From the NCBI GenBank assembly GCA_964613045.1, contig CAZTFS010000013.1, forward strand, positions 1-28,607: a stretch of 28,607 bases of DNA, read 5' to 3'. How positions within the stretch are numbered: position 1 is the stretch's first letter; every line of letters starts with the position of its first letter. The notes beneath the pieces were generated by a model. That model made no database searches, was not told the origin of the DNA, and worked only from the letters and a program-made list of their open reading frames with translations. Positions 8,511-15,610 of the stretch are shown here, piece by piece. The position numbers were made by a program, and so were the translations under genes. The DNA is from UBA1081 sp964613045. GTDB lineage: Bacteria; Bacillota; Clostridia; Oscillospirales; Acutalibacteraceae.

Positions 8511-9233
8511 ATGAGAATATTCCCTGCTATTGACCTCAGAGGCGGTAAAGTTGTAAGACTTACCGAAGGTGATTACGGTCAGATGAAAACCTACGGTGAC
8601 TCTCCTGTCGATACAGCAAAAATGTTTGAATCTATGGGTGCAAAGCATCTTCATGTCGTGGATCTTGGTGCTGCAAAAGACGGCGGTGACGAGAACACCG
8701 AAATTATATGTGAAATAGCATCAAAAACAGGTCTGTTTATTGAAACAGGCGGCGGAATTCGCAGTGAAGATAAAATAAAGAAATATATTGATGCGGGGAT
8801 TGACCGTCTGATTCTCGGAACTGTCGCCATAAATAATTTTGATTTTCTTTGCGACATGGTAAATAAATACGGTGAGCATATCGCTGTTGGCGTTGATGCA
8901 AAAGATTCAAAAGTGGCAGTTAACGGCTGGCTCGAAGTAACACAAGTCGATTCTTTTGAATTTTGCAAAAAACTCCGTGACAACGGTGTTTCGACTGTTA
9001 TTTATACCGATATTTCAAAAGACGGCAAATTATCGGGTACAAATGTCGATGCGTATAAAAAGCTCAAGAAAATTGCTGATCTCAATGTGATCGCCTCCGG
9101 CGGTATTTCATCAATGGATGATATAAAAGCCCTTTATGAATTTGATTGTTACGGTGCTATAATCGGCAAAGCAATTTATGAAAACAGAATAGACTTAAAA
9201 GAAGTTCTTGCTTACTGCGGTGATGAATTATGA
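8511..9233 (+). CDS. hisA: ProFAR isomerase
   Basis: Amadori isomerisation of ProFAR to PRFAR, a (beta/alpha)8 enzyme of 240 residues. The catalytic pair is visible as Asp8 (AIDLRGGKVVRL) and Asp129 (GVDAKD). Two phosphate-binding loops are present: ETGGGIRS near 78-85 and IASGGISS near 195-202. Three bases separate it from hisH, and GAGGTG precedes the ATG. It sits directly before hisF, its structural homologue. Only the trp operon context would suggest a dual HisA/TrpF (PriA) role, and there is none here. Confidence 0.97.
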   Translation: MRIFPAIDLRGGKVVRLTEGDYGQMKTYGDSPVDTAKMFESMGAKHLHVVDLGAAKDGGDENTEIICEIASKTGLFIETGGGIRSEDKIKKYIDAGIDRLILGTVAINNFDFLCDMVNKYGEHIAVGVDAKDSKVAVNGWLEVTQVDSFEFCKKLRDNGVSTVIYTDISKDGKLSGTNVDAYKKLKKIADLNVIASGGISSMDDIKALYEFDCYGAIIGKAIYENRIDLKEVLAYCGDEL

Positions 9234-10027
9234 TAACAAAAAGAATTATTCCCTGTCTTGACATAAAAAACGGCAGAGTTGTTAAAGGTGTTAATTTTGA
9301 AGGAATACAGGATGTTGAAGATCCTGTTGTTCTTGCAAAATATTACAATGACAGCGGTGCTGATGAGCTTGTTTTTTATGATATAACGGCAAGTTATGAG
9401 GGCAGAGGGCTGTTTTCAGATGTACTCAGAAATGTTGCGAGCAATATCTTTATCCCCCTTACTGTCGGCGGAAACATAAATTCCGTTGATGATTTTGACA
9501 GAGTTCTGAAAAGCGGTGCAGATAAGGTCAGTGTAAATTCCGGAGCTATAAGAAATCCCGGACTTATTAAAGAGGCGGCAATGAAATACGGAGACCAGTG
9601 TGTTGTGCTATCAATGGATGTCAAGAGAGTAGACGGACAGTTCAGAATCTTTGCAAAAGGCGGAAGAGAAGACACAGGTATCAATGCTGTTGAATGGGCA
9701 AAAAAATGCACAGCAAACGGTGCAGGAGAAATTGTTGTTAATTCGATCAATACAGACGGTGTTAAAAACGGTTTTGATTTAGAAATGCTTGAAGCAATAT
9801 GCAATGTTGTTTCTGTTCCGGTCATCGCATCAGGCGGAGCAGGTAATATGGAGCACTTCAAGACTCTTTTCGAAACAGTTCCCGGTGTTGATGCAGGACT
9901 TGCCGCATCTATTTTCCACTTTGGTGAAGTAAAAATAAGCGATTTAAAAAAATACCTCATTTCACAGAATATTGAAATGAGAATTATAGGAGAAAACAAT
10001 GAACGAAGAAATTTTTTCAAAGCTTAA
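9230..10027 (+). CDS. hisF: Imidazole glycerol phosphate synthase, cyclase subunit
   Basis: Uses ammonia from HisH to turn PRFAR into imidazole glycerol phosphate and AICAR. Asp11 (CLDIKNGRVVKG) and Asp130 (SMDVKR) are the catalytic pair, and the phosphate loops TVGGNINS and IASGGAGN are present. Length is 265 residues, about 10 more than usual because the C-terminus runs on through the start of hisIE. It overlaps hisA by four bases (ATGA) and hisIE by 29 bases. The AICAR it releases is recycled through purine synthesis using 10-formyl-THF, which links it to the fhs gene at the head of the operon. Confidence 0.97.
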   Translation: MITKRIIPCLDIKNGRVVKGVNFEGIQDVEDPVVLAKYYNDSGADELVFYDITASYEGRGLFSDVLRNVASNIFIPLTVGGNINSVDDFDRVLKSGADKVSVNSGAIRNPGLIKEAAMKYGDQCVVLSMDVKRVDGQFRIFAKGGREDTGINAVEWAKKCTANGAGEIVVNSINTDGVKNGFDLEMLEAICNVVSVPVIASGGAGNMEHFKTLFETVPGVDAGLAASIFHFGEVKISDLKKYLISQNIEMRIIGENNERRNFFKA

Positions 10028-10652
10028 ATTTGATGAAAAAGGTCTGATCCCTGCTGTTGTACAGGATTTCTATACAGGCGAGGTTCTTACTGTTGCTTAC
10101 ATGAATGAAGAGAGTCTGAGGATCACACTTGACGAAAAAAAGACTTGCTTCTTTTCCCGTTCAAGACAGGAATTATGGAGAAAAGGCGAAACAAGCGGCA
10201 ACAGACAACATATAGTTTCCGTTACAGCCGATTGTGATCACGATGCTCTTGTTGTAAAGGTTATAAAAGACGGTCCTGCATGTCACACCGGTAATGAGAG
10301 CTGCTTCTTTAATCTTATCTATAAAGATGCTGAGAAAAATGACTTCTCTGTTGATGCTCTTTACGATCTTATAAGCGGCAGAAAGACAGAAATGAAGGAA
10401 GGATCATACACTACCTATCTGTTTTCTAAGGGTCTTGACAAGATCATGAAAAAGGTCGGAGAGGAATGCACCGAAGTAATTATTGGTGCGGCAAAACACT
10501 CAAAAGAAGAAACGATATACGAAATATCCGATCTTGCATATCATATTCTTGTACTTATGGTTGAAATGGGGATTTCTGTTGATGATATCAGAAAAGAACT
10601 TGATTCAAGACATGTTATTGATCATAAAATTAAGCAGGAAACGATGAAATAA
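9999..10652 (+). CDS. hisIE: Bifunctional phosphoribosyl-AMP cyclohydrolase / phosphoribosyl-ATP pyrophosphatase
   Basis: Catalyses steps two and three of the pathway. The HisI domain (about residues 1-110) has FFSRSRQELWRKGETSGN, the metal-binding aspartates 78, 80 and 82 in ADCDHD, and the zinc-type cysteines 95 and 102 in ACHTGNESCF. The HisE domain (about 118-217) has the GSYTTYLF segment and the GEECTEVIIGAK-like helix with acidic metal ligands. The start ATG is preceded by GGAG at 9989-9992 and lies inside hisF, overlapping it by 29 bases. It is the last gene of the operon. Its stop codon abuts the stop codon of the opposing gene with no spacer. Confidence 0.97.
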   Translation: MNEEIFSKLKFDEKGLIPAVVQDFYTGEVLTVAYMNEESLRITLDEKKTCFFSRSRQELWRKGETSGNRQHIVSVTADCDHDALVVKVIKDGPACHTGNESCFFNLIYKDAEKNDFSVDALYDLISGRKTEMKEGSYTTYLFSKGLDKIMKKVGEECTEVIIGAAKHSKEETIYEISDLAYHILVLMVEMGISVDDIRKELDSRHVIDHKIKQETMK

Positions 10653-11477
10653 CTACCCTGCATTAATTTTTTCGCCAATGTAAAAAATAATAGCTTTTTC
10701 CGTATGTGCATTTCTATGTGCATGCGGAATTATTTTATCTGTTGCAATAATAAACTCACCGATAGTTTTTTTTACAGAAAAAAACGGAAAAATGAAGCCC
10801 GCTACTGTTAATACTAAGTTTAGCAATGAATGTTTTGCAAGCCTTGTACACTTACCGTCGGTAAGATAACAAGATTCACGTATAAACTGAATTATTGATC
10901 TGTCAGGATTTTCAGAAAAACAGAAATCGCAGAGGTACAGCTTCTTTATCAATGTAATTGACGAAATAAAGCTGTTAAAAAACAGAACAATATCGCTGAC
11001 AGAAAGAACAATCAAAACAGCTACACTTACACCTTTTGTTAAAAGATATAGGCATAAAACTGCAATGGAAGCTGCAGGAAGCAATGCAATTAAAATACAG
11101 ATTATTTTTATTGTAAATGTAATAAATTTGAGAATCAGAAGTTTTAACGCATATTCAATACGGAATTTCAGTATGGTGACATTTTCAACAGATGAATAAA
11201 TTAATGCATTACTCCTGTATGTTTGCCACACAGAAAGTAAAAGCAGAACGAAACCGATGCTTACGGCTGTAAAGCAAATCAATCCGGCAATAAATCTGTT
11301 TTCGTATAGTCCTGTTTCAGTAATTAATGTCACATCAAAAATTAACAAATAAAATACTGACAAGCTGTACAAAACAAACATTATATTACACAATCGACTG
11401 ATTGACAGAGCTGTTGTTAGCTTCAGCGATTTACCTCTTAAATAAAATTTCAGATTTTCCTTTTGATTTATGTTCAT
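10653..11477 (-). CDS. Integral membrane protein of unknown function
   Basis: A 274-residue protein that I do not recognise. Hydrophobic segments suggest about five or six membrane helices: roughly 27-50, 63-85, 113-146 (long, possibly two), 152-176 and 218-235. The C-terminal part carries a His cluster, PHAHRNAHTEK near 251-261. The segment before the last helix (NPDRSIIQFIRESC) faintly resembles clostridial DUF975-like proteins, which is a weak guess. Start choice: an in-frame ATG at 11528 overlaps the stop of the amidohydrolase gene (TAATG), but the ATG at 11477 has a strong GGAGG nine bases upstream. That GGAGG is inside the 3' arm of a terminator-like hairpin, which may limit expression. 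Its stop codon touches the hisIE stop codon. Confidence 0.7.
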   Translation of the reverse strand: MNINQKENLKFYLRGKSLKLTTALSISRLCNIMFVLYSLSVFYLLIFDVTLITETGLYENRFIAGLICFTAVSIGFVLLLLSVWQTYRSNALIYSSVENVTILKFRIEYALKLLILKFITFTIKIICILIALLPAASIAVLCLYLLTKGVSVAVLIVLSVSDIVLFFNSFISSITLIKKLYLCDFCFSENPDRSIIQFIRESCYLTDGKCTRLAKHSLLNLVLTVAGFIFPFFSVKKTIGEFIIATDKIIPHAHRNAHTEKAIIFYIGEKINAG

Positions 11478-11513
11478 AAAAAAAGACCTCCGATTTGATT
11501 TTCGGAAGTCTTT
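11478..11513 (-). terminator. Terminator-like hairpin whose 3' arm holds the next gene's Shine-Dalgarno sequence
   Basis: On the minus strand AAAGACTTCCGA (11513-11502) pairs with TCGGAGGTCTTT (11493-11482): 12 pairs with one G-U, loop of eight bases, then a run of seven T (11484-11478). It lies 15 bases after the amidohydrolase stop codon. The sequence GGAGG in the 3' arm is nine bases before the ATG at 11477, so the structure can act as an intrinsic terminator and also mask the ribosome binding site in any read-through RNA. Confidence 0.8.
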
Positions 11514-11527
11514 CAGTATTTTATTCA

Positions 11528-12349
11528 TTAAAAATCAATTTTAAGTTCACGTGCAAGATTTTTTCCCAGGATTCCTTCTTTTGCTTCCGCAGGAATATCA
11601 AGCTCAATTATGCGTTTAATTGCTTTTTTCGTTTTTTCTGCATTTTTGTAAGGGAAATCAAGCCCAAAAATATGACTGAAGTTATCCGTCTGATAAACCA
11701 AATTTCGAAGCTGTTCATCAGAAAGACTCCATTCATCATAAAGGCCGTTATCTGCCATTGCAATTGATGTCCAGCCTGCAAATGTATTGCGAATGTCATT
11801 TCTCGAATTGTTTACCATAACGGCAAGGCCTTCTTTGAAAAAGTGATAACCGCCAAGATGCTCCATACTAAAACGTAACATAGGGAAATTATACGCTATT
11901 TCATCATACAATAACATCTGATAGTCTGCAATTCTGTGCCAATGTATACCTGTATGAAAAGACAGGAAGAGATTTCTGTCCTGAGCTTCACCGTATACTC
12001 GCTGTGCTTTTTCGCTCATAAGATTGAATTCCTGATATGCAGGATGTAATTTAATTCCGTAAAAACCGAGACTTTCGATCTGTTTTACCTGCTCCTCTAT
12101 ATCGTCTCGTTCAAAATCGATCGTACCAAATCCGTAGAGATTGTCATGCGAAGCAATTTCAGAAGCCAGAAACTCATTCGTGTTCATGTTAATTCCGCTT
12201 TCACTGAAACGATCAGCAAATGTTGCGAAGCAGACAGCTTTTTCAATTTCACATTCATCCATAAGACGCAAAAGTGAATCTACCGTACCGCTTTCCCTCA
12301 AAACTTTAGGAAAAATATGTGCGTGATTTGCAAAAATTTTGTATTTCAT
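11528..12349 (-). CDS. Metal-dependent amidohydrolase family 2 (ACMSD-like TIM barrel)
   Basis: A 273-residue cytoplasmic hydrolase or decarboxylase-fold protein. Putative metal and active-site residues can be placed by family pattern: His9 and His11 (NHAH), the GIKLHP strand at 98-103, His132 (FHTG), His164 (MEHLGG) and Asp231 (GLDFPY). The family acts on very diverse amides, lactones and carboxylates, and the substrate cannot be inferred. Start choice: a GTG at 12358 is in frame, but the ATG at 12349 has AAAGGGTGG upstream and gives a family-typical N-terminus. The gene begins 13 bases after the ASKHA-protein stop codon, so these two are very probably cotranscribed. It is followed by the hairpin at 11478-11513. 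Confidence 0.8.
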   Translation of the reverse strand: MKYKIFANHAHIFPKVLRESGTVDSLLRLMDECEIEKAVCFATFADRFSESGINMNTNEFLASEIASHDNLYGFGTIDFERDDIEEQVKQIESLGFYGIKLHPAYQEFNLMSEKAQRVYGEAQDRNLFLSFHTGIHWHRIADYQMLLYDEIAYNFPMLRFSMEHLGGYHFFKEGLAVMVNNSRNDIRNTFAGWTSIAMADNGLYDEWSLSDEQLRNLVYQTDNFSHIFGLDFPYKNAEKTKKAIKRIIELDIPAEAKEGILGKNLARELKIDF

Positions 12350-12362
12350 ATATCCCACCCTT

Positions 12363-13805
12363 TCAGAAATTCATATTAGCTATATATTTTTCAAAAAAAA
12401 CATTATTTCCTGCAAGCTGAACGGTTTCAGCTCGCTGTGCTATTTCGTTTGCAACAAAAAACATATTTTTATCAGCAAGAATCATTGCAGCACCTGAAGC
12501 AGCAGTGTTACCGCATAAAGCAAATTTGTTTTTAAATATTTCAGGTATAAGTCCGATGGTGACTGCACTATCAATATCGAGAAAACTGCCAAAACTGCCC
12601 GAAATAAAAATTTTTTCAACATTATCAATATCATCACAGACAATTTCAATTGCGGAACGGATCGCTGATTTTGCAGTCTGGATATGTCTGATATCTTCAG
12701 GTGTTATAAAAACGTCGCTGTCACCTATATAAAAATCGGATTCAAGATAACCTGTTCTGTCTATGATTCCGAGATTTAACATTACGGCTACAGCATCTAC
12801 TAATCCGCTTCCGCAAATTCCGACAGGTTTTATTCTGCCGATAGTCGTATACTCCACCCTATTGCCTATATTATACACTTTATTGATCGCACCATCAACG
12901 GATTGTATTCCGTTTTTAATATCAGCACCTTCAAACGCAGGGCCTGCTGATGCTGAGCAACAGATGAAGCGATCACCTTTCTTATACACGATCTCTCCGT
13001 TCGTACCGATATCAATAAGCAGTGCATTTTCATATTCGAGCATACCGCATGAAATAATACCACAAGTAATATCAGAACCAATAAAGGCTGAAATACACCG
13101 TGGAATGCACTCGTAAGTCGAAATTGATCCGAATAAATCTTCCGGTGTGAACGGCGAGACAGCCATGGATGATACATCGACGTTTTTATAAAATGACAGC
13201 ATTGTTGTATTTCCGGTTACAACCCTGAAATCAGCCATTTTGCCGTTATATTGGAGTAACATGTCGATTTGTCTATTGATCGCCAAGTAAAGCTCCTGCA
13301 AGCCGTTTTTCTGTGCATAAGTAATTCGGGATAACACATCTGTACCGTAAATTGATTGTCTGTTACGTTGAGTTGCGTGCTTAACAAGCTTAAACTCCGG
13401 CATTTTATAGATATATGCATCTACACATGTTGTTCCGATATCAACAACGCCTGCATAACACCGGTTATCTCCTGTAACCGGTTCATTTTTATGAAAAGCA
13501 TAGTTTTCTGCGGCATTTTTAAGAGTGGTTGCAGATACAATATGAATATTGCAATCACCTATTGCTTTTGTCATACAAGCCAGTCTGTATCCGCAATGAA
13601 TTTTATCGTTCAACAGTTCTTTTTCACGATCAGACGGTTCGGAAAGCTCACCGTAGCACTCAACAATACATTTACCGCATTTACCTGCACCGGAGCAGGG
13701 GAAAATGAACTCGGGAGCATTTTTGCGGATAATATCAGTCAATAATACAGGTGAATCATATTTCTTTTCAATCACTGAATCATTATAAAAAATTTTAACT
13801 TTCAT
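12363..13805 (-). CDS. [2Fe-2S] ferredoxin-ASKHA ATPase domain protein (DUF4445 / RACo-like)
   Basis: A 480-residue protein with an N-terminal plant-type ferredoxin fold: cysteines 37, 43, 46 and 77 (C-x5-C-x2-C-x30-C) match a [2Fe-2S] cluster. From about residue 115 there is an ASKHA-type ATPase region with VDIGTTCVDAYIY (121-133), a second DIGTNGE motif, CGSGLVDAV and ISGSFGSF. Characterised relatives (RACo, RamA-type functions) use ATP to reactivate the oxidised cobalt of corrinoid proteins. No corrinoid protein or methyltransferase is seen in the window, so the partner is unknown. The ATG at 13805 gives the usual MKVKIFY-like start; extending to the TTG at 13853 would translate through the sialidase terminator. 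There is no clear Shine-Dalgarno sequence, and the gene starts only three bases after a T-run. Confidence 0.82.
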   Translation of the reverse strand: MKVKIFYNDSVIEKKYDSPVLLTDIIRKNAPEFIFPCSGAGKCGKCIVECYGELSEPSDREKELLNDKIHCGYRLACMTKAIGDCNIHIVSATTLKNAAENYAFHKNEPVTGDNRCYAGVVDIGTTCVDAYIYKMPEFKLVKHATQRNRQSIYGTDVLSRITYAQKNGLQELYLAINRQIDMLLQYNGKMADFRVVTGNTTMLSFYKNVDVSSMAVSPFTPEDLFGSISTYECIPRCISAFIGSDITCGIISCGMLEYENALLIDIGTNGEIVYKKGDRFICCSASAGPAFEGADIKNGIQSVDGAINKVYNIGNRVEYTTIGRIKPVGICGSGLVDAVAVMLNLGIIDRTGYLESDFYIGDSDVFITPEDIRHIQTAKSAIRSAIEIVCDDIDNVEKIFISGSFGSFLDIDSAVTIGLIPEIFKNKFALCGNTAASGAAMILADKNMFFVANEIAQRAETVQLAGNNVFFEKYIANMNF

Positions 13806-13808
13806 ACT

Positions 13809-13840
13809 AAAAAAATAAAAGGCGGCATGTTTCAGCCGCC
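13809..13840 (-). terminator. Intrinsic terminator after the sialidase gene
   Basis: On the minus strand GGCGGC (13840-13835) pairs with GCCGCC (13826-13821) around an eight-base loop, followed by TTTTATTTTTTT. It is six bases after the sialidase stop codon and ends three bases before the ATG of the ASKHA gene, so transcription of that gene needs read-through or a promoter further upstream. Confidence 0.88.
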
Positions 13841-13845
13841 CTAAA

Positions 13846-15378
13846 TTAAACAAGATTTAAGCGTGAGAGAAGCTTAACAAGAATATCTCTTAAATAATTA
13901 AGGATCTTATGCCAGAAGCTTGTATCATCTTCGTAAGAAATATTATTACCGTTGATCTCAGACACGGTTCCGTCTTCAGAAACAGTAAGTACAGCATAAG
14001 AAATTTTTGCTTCGCCATCTTCATAAAGATAACCTATATTACCGTCCGAAAGCTCTGTAAGACAAGAATATGCAAAGAATCCGTTGTTAACATTATATGT
14101 TGATATCCAATCAACAGAATTGTCACTGTTAATAAGACCGACTCTTACAACGCCGTCTGCACGCTCATTCTGATCAGATGAATATGATGCAAGAATAACA
14201 TTTTTACCGTTTATCTTCTTTGAATAATTGATAAATGAGACCATGCAGTTGCCGTTTGAAGGAAGATTAAGGTCAGACTTGAATTTTGACCATGTAACGC
14301 CACCATCGGTACTGTCTGCATAAGTTACATAAGAAAATGCATTTCTTGCGTACATACGGAGTGTACCATCGGGAAGAGAAACGATCTGAGCTTCACTTGT
14401 TTTACCTGTTGCAAGTCTGCATGAAGTTTCAGCACCTCTCTGCCATGTAGCACCGTTATCATCAGAATAGATCGTACTGACATTCTCAGCTGCACCGTTA
14501 TTATCGTATACGCAGAATATGATACGTTCTTTACCGTTATATTCGGTGACAAATCCCTGTCCGGGAGCGATACCGAGGAAAGATTCTCCGTCAACCTTAA
14601 CCTGAGCTGAAAGATTTACGGGAGCACTCCATGTTTTACCGTTATCATCAGAATATCTCATCCAAAGATAGCAAGTATTGTATGCACAAAAATCTGCAGC
14701 ATCAAAGAAAACATTTTGCTGAACCTGCGCATCAGAGCCTACCTGTGACATATAAACAGCTTCACCGTTTTTATAAAGGTTGTATTCGGCATCAACAGCA
14801 TATCCTGTTTCAGAATTATCACTGAGCTTAAGAACAGGTGCAAAACCGTCAACCATCTTACCGATATAATACTCAAATGTATTCAGATCATCATTTACAG
14901 AACCTGTAGTAAGAAGCATATACTTTACACCATCAATAGTTGTAAAGCCGGTGCCCTTCTTTGCTGTAGGATATCCGCCGTAGGAAGTCCATGCATCGGT
15001 TACAATAAAGATTCTGTCTGTTGCATCAGACTGCACAAGTGCAGAATCAATAAAAGATGCACTTCCCTTATCATTGACACCGTCAGCATAATCATCGAAA
15101 TGATTTACAACGGAATAATTCCAATCAGTGTAACCGTCCTCTGAAATTGCAACAAGGGTATCAATATTTCCCGGGGAATCCTGACCGTGACCGTAACGCA
15201 TATCAGCAGCAGCGATAACCGAACCGTCATTAAGAGTAAGGATAGCAGGAATACGGTATGTATCAGAACCCATTGTGCCAGCAGCAAAAGGCTGCTCATA
15301 GGAAGTTTCTGCAAATGCACAAACACTCATACCAATCACCATAATTACGGCAAGCAATACCGAAATAACTTTTTTCAT
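13846..15378 (-). CDS. Secreted exo-alpha-sialidase (GH33-type, BNR/Asp-box repeats)
   Basis: A 510-residue exported enzyme that releases (or transfers within the molecule) terminal sialic acid from glycans. Residues 1-23 are a signal peptide ending in VCAFA, with cleavage likely before Glu24. The first triad arginine is in YRIPAI (Arg42). Asp boxes SxDxGxTW are clear at 243-250, 305-312 and 356-363. A second-arginine YARN motif is at 343-346 and an AYSCLTELSDGNIGYLYE block at 436-453 carries the probable catalytic Tyr437 and the acidic partner. An inserted region at about 140-235 resembles that of other secreted bacterial sialidases. There is no CBM40, no LPXTG anchor and no dockerin; the tail (489-510) is an amphipathic helix. 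The ATG at 15378 has GGAGG eight bases upstream; an earlier TTG at 15393 would overlap that site. No sialic-acid catabolic genes are nearby. Confidence 0.92.
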   Translation of the reverse strand: MKKVISVLLAVIMVIGMSVCAFAETSYEQPFAAGTMGSDTYRIPAILTLNDGSVIAAADMRYGHGQDSPGNIDTLVAISEDGYTDWNYSVVNHFDDYADGVNDKGSASFIDSALVQSDATDRIFIVTDAWTSYGGYPTAKKGTGFTTIDGVKYMLLTTGSVNDDLNTFEYYIGKMVDGFAPVLKLSDNSETGYAVDAEYNLYKNGEAVYMSQVGSDAQVQQNVFFDAADFCAYNTCYLWMRYSDDNGKTWSAPVNLSAQVKVDGESFLGIAPGQGFVTEYNGKERIIFCVYDNNGAAENVSTIYSDDNGATWQRGAETSCRLATGKTSEAQIVSLPDGTLRMYARNAFSYVTYADSTDGGVTWSKFKSDLNLPSNGNCMVSFINYSKKINGKNVILASYSSDQNERADGVVRVGLINSDNSVDWISTYNVNNGFFAYSCLTELSDGNIGYLYEDGEAKISYAVLTVSEDGTVSEINGNNISYEDDTSFWHKILNYLRDILVKLLSRLNLV

Positions 15379-15408
15379 TAAATTAACCTCCAAGTCAATT
15401 ATAAAATA

Positions 15409-15437
15409 ATTTTAGCAGTTTTACATACAATTGTCAA
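15409..15437 (-). promoter_or_regulatory. SigA-type promoter of the sialidase gene (proximal)
   Basis: On the minus strand TTGACA (15437-15432), a 17-base spacer, then TAAAAT (15414-15409). This is a perfect -35 and a 5-of-6 -10. Transcription would start near 15402, about 24 bases before the ATG. Confidence 0.82.
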
Positions 15438-15514
15438 TCACATAATCACAAATTACGGAAAATCCCATGAGAATTATAACCATTTTATTGAGAAAGTTTT
15501 ACAGACAAATATAG

Positions 15515-15543
15515 TTTATATTATACTTTTTTTATTAAGTCAA
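15515..15543 (-). promoter_or_regulatory. Second candidate promoter upstream of the sialidase gene
   Basis: On the minus strand TTGACT (15543-15538), a 17-base spacer, then TATAAA (15520-15515). It lies about 106 bases upstream of the proximal promoter and after the spoIVB hairpin, so it could give a longer sialidase leader. Confidence 0.55.
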
Positions 15544-15583
15544 TATTAACAAAAAAAATAAATAATATTGCTTATAAAGATCA

Positions 15584-15605
15584 ATCCCGAGTTTTTCCTC
15601 GGGAT
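15584..15605 (-). terminator. Hairpin after spoIVB
   Basis: Perfect eight-pair inverted repeat ATCCCGAG / CTCGGGAT with a six-base loop, starting six bases after the spoIVB stop codon on the minus strand. The following T-tract is poor (TGATCTTTATA), so termination may be partial. Confidence 0.65.
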
Positions 15606-15610
15606 CTGTT

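Noticed and set aside
9394..10020. Long open frame (208 codons) on the minus strand opposite hisF
   Set aside because: It is a shadow of hisF: no ribosome site, no recognisable domain, and it lies wholly inside a well-supported gene.
10697..10722. Short direct repeat TATGTGCAT in the membrane-protein gene
   Set aside because: It is the coding sequence of the two similar His-Ala/Ala-His segments, not an intergenic repeat or operator.
12763..13116. Open frame of 117 codons on the plus strand inside the ASKHA gene
   Set aside because: Antisense shadow with Pro/Ser/Ile bias typical of complement frames; no start signal.
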